A stretch of 64,000 nucleotides of DNA from positions 186,001 through 250,000 of the forward strand of contig NZ_CP014504.1 in assembly GCF_001590605.1 (NCBI RefSeq), written 5' to 3'. This stretch comes from Pedobacter cryoconitis. GTDB taxonomy: Bacteria > Bacteroidota > Bacteroidia > Sphingobacteriales > Sphingobacteriaceae. A program made the position numbers and the translations under genes. Each line of letters begins with the position of its first letter. The stretch's first letter is position 1. This document shows, one piece after another, positions 52,201 to 60,997 of the stretch. The notes under the pieces are model-generated. The model did no database searches. It saw only the letters and a program-made list of their open reading frames with translations, and was not told the DNA's origin.

Positions 52201-55200
52201 GTATTCCCCAGCTGATCCACAAACGTGCAAGTGCATAAGAGGTGATAAATAAAGCAGGTTGTGTATATTTTGTATTGTTCAGCAGTATACCCGCCTGGAG
52301 GTCCTCAGCCGCTGCATAAATAAGCTGCCTGATATCCAGCTCCAGGTATTTGGTTAATATCAATGCACATTCATCGATAGCAGCTTTGTAAACAGGCTCA
52401 TTTTCGTATAATTCAGTACCCATGCCAGGGTATTGTGCACCCTGACCAGGAAATAGAAATACAGTTTCGCCTGGCATTATTTTAACAATAGCAGTGGATA
52501 CGGTATATCCCTCTGCTAATTCCTGTCCGGTATTTGCAACGAGGAAACTACGTTGTAAAAAATCAGCCCTTGTAGTTTGCAGCGTATAAGCAGCATCAGC
52601 GTGATTAAGCTCAGGTTTTGTATTCAGATATGTTTTTAAAACCGATTCATAAGCTTGTAAGCTCTCTGTTGATTTAGCCGACCAGGTAAACAGGTTTTTT
52701 AAACGTCCCTGATCTTCATTCAGTGCTTTTAAATGGTCGTGTTCTTCTACAATGACATGAACATTTGTTCCTCCTACACCAAAAGAGCTTACACCTGCTC
52801 TCCTTATTTTATCCGTATCCCAGGGTTTTAACTTGTCATTGACATAAAACGGAGAATCGGCAAATGATATATTTGGATTGGGCTTTTCAAAGTTGATAGA
52901 AGGAGGGATTTCTTTATAATATAAAGCAAGGGTTGTTTTGATCAGACCAGCCACACCTGCAGCTGCAGTCATATGTCCCATATTGCTTTTAATAGAACCT
53001 ATAGCACAAAATTGTTTGGCGGTTTGGGTTCCGAATGCTTGTTTTAAGCCTTCAATCTCAATCGGATCACCCAGAGGAGTGGCCGTTCCATGCGTTTCCA
53101 CATAAGAGATCGTAGCAGGATCAACGCCGGCATCCTGAATAGCCATTTCAATTGCAGCAGCTTGTCCATCGGTACTTGGTGCAGTAAAGCTTCCTTTGGC
53201 GCCTCCGTCATTGTTTATACCGACACCCTTAATCAGGCCATAAATAGTATCTCCGTCTTTTAATGCAGTTGCCAATGTTTTCAAAAGTACAACTCCTGCT
53301 CCATCACTGAATACTGTTCCGGTAGCGTTGGCATCAAAAGAGCGGCAATGGCCGTCCTGGCTTAACATGGCACCTTCCTGATAAATATGTCCGCTGTGAA
53401 TGGGAGAGGTAATACTTGCCCCACCAGCAATAGCAACGTCACATTGGTTTTTTCGCAGGCTTTCTACGGCCTGGGTAACTGCAAGCAGAGAAGTAGAGCA
53501 GGCTGAAAATACACTCACTGCAGGGCCTTTCAAATCCAGCTGGTAAGCCGTCCGGGAAGAGATATAATCTTTCTCGTTGACCGTCATGACCTGGAAACTA
53601 CCTACCTGGTTAATCAAATCGGTGTTGCCTGCCACATTATGAGGGAAATAACTGTTGTTTCCAGAACCTGCAAATACACCGATCAGGCCATCATAAACCG
53701 CAGGTAAATGTCCTGATTTTTCCAGCACATCCCTGCTGATCTCCAGGAATACCCTTTGCTGCGGATCCATGAGTTCGGCAAGTTTAGGATTGATCCCGAA
53801 AAATGCGGGGTCAAATAAATCTGCGCCATTCAGAATACCTCTGGCTTTTACGTATTGCGGATCATTTTTGATTTCATCCGGAATACTACTATCGAGATCT
53901 TTAAAGAAAGTAATTGTTTCTTTACCGTTACGCAGTACTTCCCATAACTCTTCGATTGTGTCTGCACCGGGGAATTTACCCGCCATGCCGATAATGGCAA
54001 TCGGTTGTTCCGGATCTGAAGAGTGTACTCTTTGTTTTTTTGTCGCTGCCGCTGCCGTATCAAGATAATTTACGAGCTTACTGATTTGCGGAAATTGATA
54101 AAGTTTTGTGATCGGCAGTGCAATATGATGTTCAGTTCTTAAGGAAGAAACTGTTTTTAAGGCTAAAAGAGAGTTACCACCCAGTTCAAAGAAATTATCA
54201 TTGATCCCGATTTGATCTATTTCTAATACATTGCCCCAGATTGCGGCAATTCTTTTCTCCAAAGTCGTTTTGGCCGGACTATATAGCGTGGCTAATTCAG
54301 GTCTTTTTCGTTCTGGTAAAGGAAGGTTTTTTTTGTCCACTTTACCACTGGTTGTTTTAGGCAGATCTTCCATCCAGATGAAAGCGGAAGGGATCATATA
54401 ATCAGGTAAATTTGCTTCCAGTTCATTTCTGATCAGGCTTGTATTCCTGTTTTTAGTATCGGCAACAAGATATGCCAGCAACCTGTATTGGCCACTTAAA
54501 TCGGGTTTAGCGATAACAACAGCTTGTTTGACACCAGCTATCTGGTTGAGCAAAACTTCAATTTCTCCCAATTCAATTCTATAACCTCTGATTTTTACCT
54601 GATCGTCCTTTCTTCCCAAAAACTCAATACTACCATCATTTTCATAACGGGCAAGGTCACCAGTCACGTAAACACGGGTCTGCAGACCATCTACGGCGAT
54701 CCAGATAAATTTTTCAGCAGTTAGCTCCGGCCTGTTCAGGTAACCTTCAGCAAGGCTGGTCCCTGAAATTGCCAGTTCTCCGGTTTCTCCCGTTTTCAGT
54801 ACATTGTTGTCCTGGTCTAAAATATAAATAACCGTATTGGAGATAGACCGGCCAATATTTGGCAATGGCGGCCATTTGGAAGGTGCTCCGGTCAGTTTAA
54901 GTTCAGTGACCACATGGCATTCTGTAGGGCCATATTGGTTAAAAAGAACACAGTTGTTTAGTCCTTCGAAAAATTCTTTGACCTGCGGAGTGATTTTTAA
55001 CTGTTCACCAGCAGTCATCACCTCTTTTAAATGCTGAGGATATTGCTGGCTGGCAGTGGCAGCTTCAGCTAAAAACTGCAATGCCACAAAAGGCAGAAAA
55101 ATACGGTCTATAGCAGCCTCATTGATGAAATTCAGCAGGTTGACAGGATCTAGTCTCAAGTCATCGTTAATGAGTACTAAGGTTGCTCCTGTAGTGAGTG

Positions 55201-55849
55201 TGCAGAATATTTCCTGGAAAGACACGTCAAAACTTACAGGTGCGAATTGTAAGGTTTTACTGCCCGGGCCTGTAATTGAATGCTGCTGCTGCCATAAAAT
55301 AAGGTTGACCAGGGCAGCCTGTGTCATATATACTCCTTTAGGTGTACCGGTAGAACCTGAAGTATACAGTACATAAGCATTGGGATTTTGCACGAGTGGT
55401 GCTTCCTTTTGCTGTGATACAGCTGTTTCAGCAGCGGTATTGCTGATCATGATATTTAATGCTGATGAACCAAAAAGTTCCTGTTCCTGAACCTGACAAA
55501 TGCAGGTTTTAAGACCAGAATCTGCAACGATTTGCTGTAACCTTTGTTTGGGGTAGGCAGGGTCTAAAGGGAGGTAAGCTTTTCCTGATTTGAGTATAGC
55601 CAGCAAGGTAATGATCATGTCGGCAGATCTGGTTGTACTTAAGCCAATAAGATCTTCATTCAGCGTTAATTCAGAGATTTTTGCACTCAGGTCTGTCACT
55701 CTTTTTAAGAGTGCTTCGTAAGTGAGCTGTTCCTGCCCGAAAGCAAGCGCAGTGAGTTTTGGGAAATTCTTTGCTGCATCCTCAAAAAGAGAATAAACTG
55801 AAGGAATAGCTTCCAAATCAACAAAATCCTGTTTAGTAGTGTTATGCAT
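49292..55849 (-). CDS. Hybrid NRPS-PKS, A-PCP-KS-AT-ACP-aminotransferase
   Basis: A 2185-residue enzyme. The loading adenylation domain (about 15-510; A3 near 161, N-Q-Y-G-P-T-E near 305) has no condensation domain before it. The PCP has its Ser in E-L-G-G-N-S near 555. The ketosynthase (about 612-1040) has active Cys in A-C-S-T-S-L near 783 and both His motifs. The acyltransferase (about 1130-1430) has G-H-S-I-G-E near 1225 and H-A-F-H, a malonyl-type motif. The ACP has Ser in G-L-D-S-L near 1536. The class III aminotransferase (about 1690-2130) has its PLP Lys in Y-G-K-V-I-G-G-G near 1961. There is no ketoreductase, so the beta-keto group should become a beta-amine, as in iturin/mycosubtilin synthases. 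The adenylation code by eye is D-V-Q-F-M-A-Q-V-V-K (proline-like). Confidence 0.93.
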   Translation of the reverse strand: MHNTTKQDFVDLEAIPSVYSLFEDAAKNFPKLTALAFGQEQLTYEALLKRVTDLSAKISELTLNEDLIGLSTTRSADMIITLLAILKSGKAYLPLDPAYPKQRLQQIVADSGLKTCICQVQEQELFGSSALNIMISNTAAETAVSQQKEAPLVQNPNAYVLYTSGSTGTPKGVYMTQAALVNLILWQQQHSITGPGSKTLQFAPVSFDVSFQEIFCTLTTGATLVLINDDLRLDPVNLLNFINEAAIDRIFLPFVALQFLAEAATASQQYPQHLKEVMTAGEQLKITPQVKEFFEGLNNCVLFNQYGPTECHVVTELKLTGAPSKWPPLPNIGRSISNTVIYILDQDNNVLKTGETGELAISGTSLAEGYLNRPELTAEKFIWIAVDGLQTRVYVTGDLARYENDGSIEFLGRKDDQVKIRGYRIELGEIEVLLNQIAGVKQAVVIAKPDLSGQYRLLAYLVADTKNRNTSLIRNELEANLPDYMIPSAFIWMEDLPKTTSGKVDKKNLPLPERKRPELATLYSPAKTTLEKRIAAIWGNVLEIDQIGINDNFFELGGNSLLALKTVSSLRTEHHIALPITKLYQFPQISKLVNYLDTAAAATKKQRVHSSDPEQPIAIIGMAGKFPGADTIEELWEVLRNGKETITFFKDLDSSIPDEIKNDPQYVKARGILNGADLFDPAFFGINPKLAELMDPQQRVFLEISRDVLEKSGHLPAVYDGLIGVFAGSGNNSYFPHNVAGNTDLINQVGSFQVMTVNEKDYISSRTAYQLDLKGPAVSVFSACSTSLLAVTQAVESLRKNQCDVAIAGGASITSPIHSGHIYQEGAMLSQDGHCRSFDANATGTVFSDGAGVVLLKTLATALKDGDTIYGLIKGVGINNDGGAKGSFTAPSTDGQAAAIEMAIQDAGVDPATISYVETHGTATPLGDPIEIEGLKQAFGTQTAKQFCAIGSIKSNMGHMTAAAGVAGLIKTTLALYYKEIPPSINFEKPNPNISFADSPFYVNDKLKPWDTDKIRRAGVSSFGVGGTNVHVIVEEHDHLKALNEDQGRLKNLFTWSAKSTESLQAYESVLKTYLNTKPELNHADAAYTLQTTRADFLQRSFLVANTGQELAEGYTVSTAIVKIMPGETVFLFPGQGAQYPGMGTELYENEPVYKAAIDECALILTKYLELDIRQLIYAAAEDLQAGILLNNTKYTQPALFITSYALARLWISWGIQPSILCGHSIGEYVAAHLAGVFTLEDGLKLIATRGAMVSGLPEGSMLSVRASALEIEKILPESLAIAAINSPKLCVVAGKNEDIDAFQLKLDERLILHKRLLTSHAFHSAMMDPILKDFNEIVSQVKLNRPQKPIVSTVTGDFLTDAQAQNPAYWTEHLRNTVRFSPALDTILALDHPVLIEAGPGNTCTTLAWQHEAKTTFTAIASLDKKEATGAYDAILTALGKTWLAGLTPDWKALYNHQQRQRVELPAYSYHKKRYWAEPKNIAKQNLLTNTHQNNTTLIAMRKDTLIEKIKHLLENASGIEMDGITPDTSFIEIGLDSLLLTQVAITFKKEFSLPVSFRQLNEEYSTIEALAFYIDKNTPQEPVPAAIPSPSPAYTQQDSAPATFAPAFAPADTALGLIAQQLQLLTKQVELMSGSAPSNYRDAVSAAPVLAPATDISAEELIEIKKPFGATARIEKSSTALTPEQKEFLAQLTQRYTQKTAASKAYTQKHRSHMADPRVVSGFKPYTKEIVYSIVANKSAGSHLWDIDGNEYIDALNGFGSNLLGYQHPVLKNAILEQVEKGYEIGPQHELAGDVSQLICEFTGFDRAALCNTGSEAVLGAMRIARTVTGRSLIVSFSGSYHGINDEVIIRGTKKLKSFPAAPGIMPEAVQNMLVLDYGTEESLNIIKERANEIAAVLVEPVQSRRPEFQPVAFLKALREITLKAETVLIFDEVITGFRANQGGAQAIFGIQADLGTYGKVIGGGLPIGAIAGKKQFMDALDGGFWSFGDASYPEVGVTYFAGTFVRHPLALAAGKASLEYMKAKGHEFQLKLNNNTTYLAGLLNDTIEELGLPMLAAHFGSLWKIKFTAEYPYSELLFTLMRYKGIHIWDGFPCFLTEAHTLDEINQIAAQFKESVLELMKTGLIPLNQSPSLTEPVRSTGTSGLQPPVPGARLGRDQSGNPAWFITDPENPGKYLQVESNS

Positions 55850-56633
55850 TAATTTCTAATTTTTTTAACTGATCATAAATGTCTTTCCTGATAAACAGGC
55901 GTTTCATCGCAACCGTGGAATGTGCCAGTACATAACCAGCTTTCCTTAATTTATTACAGCTCCTTTTTATTCTGAAATGGAATGATTTGTCCTTTGTATT
56001 GTAAATTTCATCAAATTCTACCAAGATAGCTTTAACATTCAGCTTATCTTCAATAATTGTATCAATCACCTTGTATTCAGCTCCTTCTATTTCTATTTTG
56101 AGCAAATCAATATGCTGGTGGCCCAGCTCGGTCATCAGGTTGCTTAAACGGTCAACAGGAGCTTCAATGAAATTCTTTGATTCTGTAAATAAAATAGCAG
56201 AATGAGAGGAATAATTCTCTCTTTCAGGGTCGTAGAACCTTAATGTTTTCTTCTCATCCCAGAGTCCTACCGGAACAAATTTGATTTCAGAGAACTGTTT
56301 GCTGCTGATATTGTAAACGTAAGGTGCAAGGGTTTTATCCAGGGTGAGCGGGATTCCATGATTTACATAATCTTTAACCTGATTGAAGTGGTTAATTCCA
56401 TAAGGGGAAGGATCAAAAATGTAAACTTTTGCATCAAAAGCCATTTTAAGCTCTGTATCGAAAGAAATATCTTCGCCAGCACCTACACAGTAACAAATGG
56501 AATGTGATCCTAAAAAGTGATCAGGAACCATATATCCATGTCTTTCGGAGCCGAAATAGCTTAAGTTTTTCAAGAGCTGTACGTTGGACTGATGATGAAT
56601 GCCGAGCATTCTTTTAATAAATTGAGTTGCCAT
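55842..56633 (-). CDS. FkbM-family methyltransferase
   Basis: A 263-residue SAM-dependent methyltransferase of the FkbM type. The SAM site is C-Y-C-V-G-A-G-E-D-I-S-F near residues 47-58, followed by D-P-S-P near 74, V-P-V-G-L-W near 121 and L-L-K-I-E-I-E-G-A-E near 173. FkbM proteins mostly O-methylate sugars or polyketides. It is the first gene of the NRPS-PKS operon and overlaps the hybrid gene by 8 bp, so it is probably a tailoring enzyme of this pathway; a role for the neighbouring polysaccharide is less likely given the coupling. Confidence 0.85.
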   Translation of the reverse strand: MATQFIKRMLGIHHQSNVQLLKNLSYFGSERHGYMVPDHFLGSHSICYCVGAGEDISFDTELKMAFDAKVYIFDPSPYGINHFNQVKDYVNHGIPLTLDKTLAPYVYNISSKQFSEIKFVPVGLWDEKKTLRFYDPERENYSSHSAILFTESKNFIEAPVDRLSNLMTELGHQHIDLLKIEIEGAEYKVIDTIIEDKLNVKAILVEFDEIYNTKDKSFHFRIKRSCNKLRKAGYVLAHSTVAMKRLFIRKDIYDQLKKLEINA

Positions 56634-57068
56634 CCTGAGAATGCGGTTGAATTTGCGTTAAAATTACGTTCTGATTGGTGTTGTCTTAATATAAGAAAAT
56701 CAATTAATATTATATTAATCCGTTTTGATTTGGGTTATTTAATTCGTTTAATGCATTTTAGTATGACTTGACCAGGCTGATTAAGTTATTCAATTAGAAT
56801 TCATTTATTTTGGGTATACTCAGAAGAACAGGCAAAGATCGTTCCTGTTCTGATATTCCAGGTTTGAGTTCATGATAACTTGTTGTCTGACTCTGTTTAA
56901 ATCAATTTGTCATTGTTTGTTACCATTTAATCCTATCATTTATTTAGAAAGGAAAGGGGGTTCTTTTTATTCATCAGGGTATTATTTTCCCCAGTTAAAT
57001 TCAATACTTTTGGAATTCAAAAAGCAGTCTGAAATTAGCAGACCTGTTAAGCAGAACCTATTGAAACA
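56634..57068. promoter_or_regulatory. 435-bp divergent region between the NRPS operon and the tetR operon
   Basis: No convincing gene lies here. AGAACAGG (56825-56832), an 11-nt spacer and CCTGTTCT (56844-56851) form a perfect 8-bp inverted repeat, a candidate TetR operator. On the - strand TAATTTTA, 23-30 bp before the fkbM start (56656-56663), matches the -7 consensus except for the last base. Confidence 0.4.
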
Positions 57069-57662
57069 ATGTTTATGGATAAAGATGAAATCGTAGTTAG
57101 TGAGATCTTAATTGCCGCCAAATCTTTGTTTGGGAAATTCGGATTAAAAAAGACAACTATAGAAGATATCTCTGCTGCCGCCGGAAAAGGAAAAAGCACG
57201 CTTTATTATTATTTCCCCGGAAAAAACGAAATCTTCGCTGCTGTTGTTAAAGATGAAATGAAAGCAGTAATTAAAAATTTGCGCGAAATAGTAAACCGCG
57301 TATTTTCTGCGGAAGATAAGCTAAAAGCTTTTCTGAATTTTCAAAGCACAGCTATCCTGGAATTCCGCAGTCTCTATAAAGTGATTTTTGTAGACATGAT
57401 TGAATCCCGGAGGATGTTGCTGCCCCTTAGACTAAAATATGAACAGATGCAACTGGGGATGATCAGTGAAATCATTCTTGGTGGTACACAAAGCGGGGAA
57501 TTCAGAGACCTTTCTGCAGAAAGTATTCATAAGATGTCCTTCGTATTGATCGTTGCTTTCAGGGGCTTGCACTTTCCGCTCTCTATTAATCCTTCAGAAG
57601 TACAATCCCATGAATATTTTGATGAGCTCGTAGAGATGCTTATTGAAGGCATTGGGAATTAA
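57069..57662 (+). CDS. TetR/AcrR-family transcriptional regulator
   Basis: A 197-residue regulator. The N-terminal helix-turn-helix (residues about 10-60) has the pattern A-K-S-L-F-G-K-F-G-L-K-K-T-T-I-E-D-I-S and G-K-S-T-L-Y-Y-Y-F. The C-terminal ligand-binding domain is not assignable. It is the first gene of the HD-PycTM/ppk1 set and divergent from the NRPS operon, so it could control either or both. ATG 57069 is taken as start, with ATG 57075 as alternative. Confidence 0.87.
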   Translation: MFMDKDEIVVSEILIAAKSLFGKFGLKKTTIEDISAAAGKGKSTLYYYFPGKNEIFAAVVKDEMKAVIKNLREIVNRVFSAEDKLKAFLNFQSTAILEFRSLYKVIFVDMIESRRMLLPLRLKYEQMQLGMISEIILGGTQSGEFRDLSAESIHKMSFVLIVAFRGLHFPLSINPSEVQSHEYFDELVEMLIEGIGN

Positions 57663-57687
57663 GAATTTAAACCTCCATATTTATAGC

Positions 57688-58926
57688 ATGAATTACCTGG
57701 ATATCCTGGATCAGGTCAGAGCGCATGTCTCGAACTTGTTTCACCTGAATAAAGATGAGAGATTAACTTATCATAACTTGTTGCATACCGAGCAGGTTGT
57801 GAAAGCTGTAGTCAAAATAGCCAACCATTACCAATTGTCAGACCATGACTTTTTTGTGGTCAATGTAGCTGCTTGGTTCCATGATATAGGTTACCTGACC
57901 AACTGTGAAAGGCATGAAGACCGCGGTGCGGCATTGGCTAAAGAATTTCTGGAATCAAAGGGAGCAGAGCCGGAATTAACGGATTTGGTAACCAATTGTA
58001 TTCTGGCTACAAAAATGCCTCAGCGCCCGGTAGGGTTGTTAGAAGAAATTGTTTGTGATGCTGACCTTTTTCATTTAGGCAGTGAAGATTTTAAGGAACG
58101 AAATAAACTGATCCGTAAAGAAGCAATTGCTTTTTCGGGCAGGGATATTGATAAGGAGGAATGGCGTTCAAAAACCATTGTCCTTTTCGAAATGCACCAT
58201 TACCATACCGATTACTGTCAGGGTTTACTGGCAGCAAAAAAGGAATCAAACCTGAACGAATTGAAAGAAAAAGTATTTAAAGATAAGCATGGGAAAGCAA
58301 AGGAAAAGGCTATTCATGATTCAGCCCCGGTTATCTCAGAAAAGCATACCGAAATAATTGTGGAGAAAAAAAAAGATAAGAAGCAAAAAAGCGACCGCCC
58401 GGATAAGGGGATAGAAACCATGTTCCGGATTTCTTCAGGTAACCATCAGCGGTTGAGTGATATGGCAGATAATAAAGCACATATTATGATCTCTACCAAT
58501 TCTATCATTTTATCTGTTACTTTAAGTGTACTGCTGCGTAAACTGGAAGATAATCCTCATTTGATCATTCCGACATTGATCTTGCTGATTATTTGTGTGG
58601 TGACGATGGTGTTTTCTATCCTGGCTACCAGGCCTACCGTACCTCCGGGGACTTTCAGTAAGCAGGATATTGATGAAAAAAGGGTGAATTTACTGTTCTT
58701 TGGTAATTTTTACCGGATGGCTTTACCCGATTATGTGAATGGAATGGAGAAAATGATGGAAGACAGAGAATTCTTATATGGGAGCCTGATCCGTGATTTA
58801 TATTCTCAGGGTGTGGTTTTAGGACGTAAATACCGTTTACTGAGAATTGCCTATAATGTTTTTATGTTCGGTATTATTGCTTCCGTTCTTGCTTTTGTTA
58901 TTGCCAGTGCGGTAGTAGCTTTATAA
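57688..58926 (+). CDS. HD phosphohydrolase fused to a PycTM-like (DUF5706) membrane domain
   Basis: A 412-residue fusion. Residues about 10-190 form an HD domain: H-N-L-L-H near residue 30, the HD pair at 65-66 (W-F-H-D-I-G-Y) and D-A-D-L-F near 118. A charged Lys/Glu-rich linker (about 195-245) follows. Residues about 250-412 contain TM helices near 267-283, 291-312 and 386-410; N-K-A-H-I-M-I-S-T-N-S and F-F-G-N-F are patterns I recall from the PycTM effector family of Pycsar anti-phage systems. ATG 57688 is preferred to an in-frame TTG at 57643 inside tetR. No cyclic-nucleotide cyclase gene is adjacent, so a defence role is open; the link to ppk1, 7 bp downstream, suggests nucleotide or polyphosphate signalling. 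Confidence 0.8.
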   Translation: MNYLDILDQVRAHVSNLFHLNKDERLTYHNLLHTEQVVKAVVKIANHYQLSDHDFFVVNVAAWFHDIGYLTNCERHEDRGAALAKEFLESKGAEPELTDLVTNCILATKMPQRPVGLLEEIVCDADLFHLGSEDFKERNKLIRKEAIAFSGRDIDKEEWRSKTIVLFEMHHYHTDYCQGLLAAKKESNLNELKEKVFKDKHGKAKEKAIHDSAPVISEKHTEIIVEKKKDKKQKSDRPDKGIETMFRISSGNHQRLSDMADNKAHIMISTNSIILSVTLSVLLRKLEDNPHLIIPTLILLIICVVTMVFSILATRPTVPPGTFSKQDIDEKRVNLLFFGNFYRMALPDYVNGMEKMMEDREFLYGSLIRDLYSQGVVLGRKYRLLRIAYNVFMFGIIASVLAFVIASAVVAL

Positions 58927-58933
58927 AAATACG

Positions 58934-60997
58934 ATGACAGAATATACCTTTTTTAACCGTGACCTGAGCTGGTTAAGCTTTAATGAGCGCGTATTGATGG
59001 AAGCTGAAAATGAGCAGGTTCCCTTATTGGAGCGTATCAGGTTTCTGTCTATTTATTCTTCCAATCTGGATGAATTTTACCGCGTCAGGATGCCGGTTTT
59101 GATGGCTATTGATAACTTTGATGAGCGTACCGGATTAAATAATAATTATTATAAAGCACAGTTTTTAATCAACCAGCAGCAGCAAAAGTTTGGGCATTTA
59201 CTTGCTAACCAGCTTTTGCCAGCTTTAAAAGCAAAGGATATCCACTGGTTATATAATGAAGCTATTCCTGAATTGATCATAGATGAATTATCCCGGATCT
59301 TCTTTACTGAAGTACTGGCTTATATCAGGTTATTTTCTGTAGCGAAGGATGAAGATGGCTTCTTTGCTGAAAATAACAGATTGTACCAGGCAGTAATCCT
59401 GTCGGATGCGGCCGGTATAGAACGTCTGGAAATAATTACGCTTCCTTCTGATGTTTTGCCCAGGTTGTATGCGGTTAACAAAGAAGATCAGAAATATGTT
59501 GTGTTTCTTGATGATATTATCAGAAATAACCTGAATTATCTTTTTCCTGCTGAAGAAATTAAAGGCGTCTTTAATATCAAGATCACCAGGAATGCGGAGA
59601 TGAATATTAAAGAGGAAATCGAAGATCTGGATGAAGATATTACGATTGCGCTGGAAAAGGAGCTAAAGAAAAGGGATCTGGGTACTGCTACCCGGTTTCT
59701 ATGTCAGCCAGGGATACCACTCAGACATCTTTATAAAATCATTTATGCACTCAATCTGGCTAATTCTTCGGTTGTAGAAGGTGGATATTACCACAACATG
59801 AAGGACCTGAGTAACTTCCCCTTTCAGGAAGTTGGGCTAAACTATCCAAAGTGGCCGGCATTGCCGAACCTGCTTTTGAAAAAAGAAGAGACTCTTTTTG
59901 AACAAATATTTAAAAAGGATCTGATGGTTCATGTTCCTTATCAGAATTATGATCCGATATTAAGATTTTTCAATGAAGCGGCAAATGATAGTTTCACCGA
60001 AGAGATTTACGTGACGCTTTACCGGGTTGCAGATAATTCCAGAATTGTCAATGCTTTAATGACTGCGGCAAAAAATGGTAAAAAGGTAACTGTAATGGTA
60101 GAGCTGAAAGCTAGATTTGATGAAGCCAATAATATCAAGTGGGCTTCCCGGATGAAAGCTGCAGGCGTAAAAATCATTTATAGCAACAAAGAACTGAAAG
60201 TACATGCAAAGGTGGCACTGGTTAAAAGAAGAGTTAGCAATCAAAGTCATTATCTGGGACTGCTGGCTACAGGAAATCTGAATGAATCAACAGCACGCTT
60301 TTATACGGATCATATCTTATTGACAGCTAACCAGGCCATGCTGGGAGAGTTGAAACAGCTATTTGGTTTCCTGAGCAAGAAGAAGAAAAAACCATTGCTT
60401 GAAGATGCTATTAACTTTGAACATTTATTAGTTGCGCAATTCAATTTGCAGCAGAAATTTATTGCATTGATAGACCGTGAAATTGTCAATGCAAAAAAGG
60501 GACTGCAAGCTGGGATTATCATTAAGATGAACAATCTTGAAGAGCGGGTATTAATTTCCAAGCTTTATGAGGCTTCTGCTGCGGGTATAAAAATACAATT
60601 GCTTATACGGAGTGTTTGCTGTCTTATTCCCGGGATTGAAGGGCAAAGTGAAAATATCACGGTAACAAGAATTGTAGACAGATATCTGGAGCATGGGCGG
60701 ATCTTTCTTTTCCACAACAATGGTGAGGAGGATCTTTTTATGGGATCGGCTGATTGGATGAACAGAAATATTTATGGCAGGATAGAGGTCTGTTTTCCAA
60801 TCTATAACGAGGAATTAAAAATAAGACTGATAGAAATCTTAAATTTACAGTTAAGGGATACTGTTCAGGCAGTTGAACTCAACGAAGAAATGCAGAATAA
60901 CTATTGTGCCGGTGAGGTTAAAGTCCGCTCTCAACAGGCTATTTATGATTATCTGAAAGAAACCACTTTACATACCATCGAAAATAACGTATCATGA
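58934..60997 (+). CDS. ppk1: Polyphosphate kinase 1
   Basis: A 687-residue PPK1, near the usual length. N-terminal F-N-R-D-L-S-W-L-S-F-N-E-R-V-L and S-N-L-D-E-F-Y-R-V-R blocks are diagnostic. Catalytic His424 sits in K-V-H-A-K, and the second conserved His587 in L-E-H-G-R-I. The enzyme reversibly makes polyphosphate from ATP at the membrane. It is 7 bp downstream of the HD-PycTM gene and overlaps the next gene by 4 bp (ATGA), so these are co-expressed. Confidence 0.95.
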   Translation: MTEYTFFNRDLSWLSFNERVLMEAENEQVPLLERIRFLSIYSSNLDEFYRVRMPVLMAIDNFDERTGLNNNYYKAQFLINQQQQKFGHLLANQLLPALKAKDIHWLYNEAIPELIIDELSRIFFTEVLAYIRLFSVAKDEDGFFAENNRLYQAVILSDAAGIERLEIITLPSDVLPRLYAVNKEDQKYVVFLDDIIRNNLNYLFPAEEIKGVFNIKITRNAEMNIKEEIEDLDEDITIALEKELKKRDLGTATRFLCQPGIPLRHLYKIIYALNLANSSVVEGGYYHNMKDLSNFPFQEVGLNYPKWPALPNLLLKKEETLFEQIFKKDLMVHVPYQNYDPILRFFNEAANDSFTEEIYVTLYRVADNSRIVNALMTAAKNGKKVTVMVELKARFDEANNIKWASRMKAAGVKIIYSNKELKVHAKVALVKRRVSNQSHYLGLLATGNLNESTARFYTDHILLTANQAMLGELKQLFGFLSKKKKKPLLEDAINFEHLLVAQFNLQQKFIALIDREIVNAKKGLQAGIIIKMNNLEERVLISKLYEASAAGIKIQLLIRSVCCLIPGIEGQSENITVTRIVDRYLEHGRIFLFHNNGEEDLFMGSADWMNRNIYGRIEVCFPIYNEELKIRLIEILNLQLRDTVQAVELNEEMQNNYCAGEVKVRSQQAIYDYLKETTLHTIENNVS

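Noticed and set aside
56872..57096. A 74-codon + strand frame upstream of and overlapping tetR
   Set aside because: Composition is odd (Cys-rich start, no fold pattern), it overlaps the well-supported tetR start, and the region looks like a regulatory spacer.
57643..57687. TTG start for the HD-PycTM gene inside tetR
   Set aside because: ATG 57688 gives a start that fits the HD domain and leaves a normal 25-bp gap after tetR; the extra 15 residues look non-coding.
57688..58926. Complete Pycsar defence system
   Set aside because: No cyclic-nucleotide cyclase gene was found next to the PycTM-like gene, and the neighbours are ppk1 and a SdiA-regulated-type lipoprotein; only an effector-like domain can be claimed.
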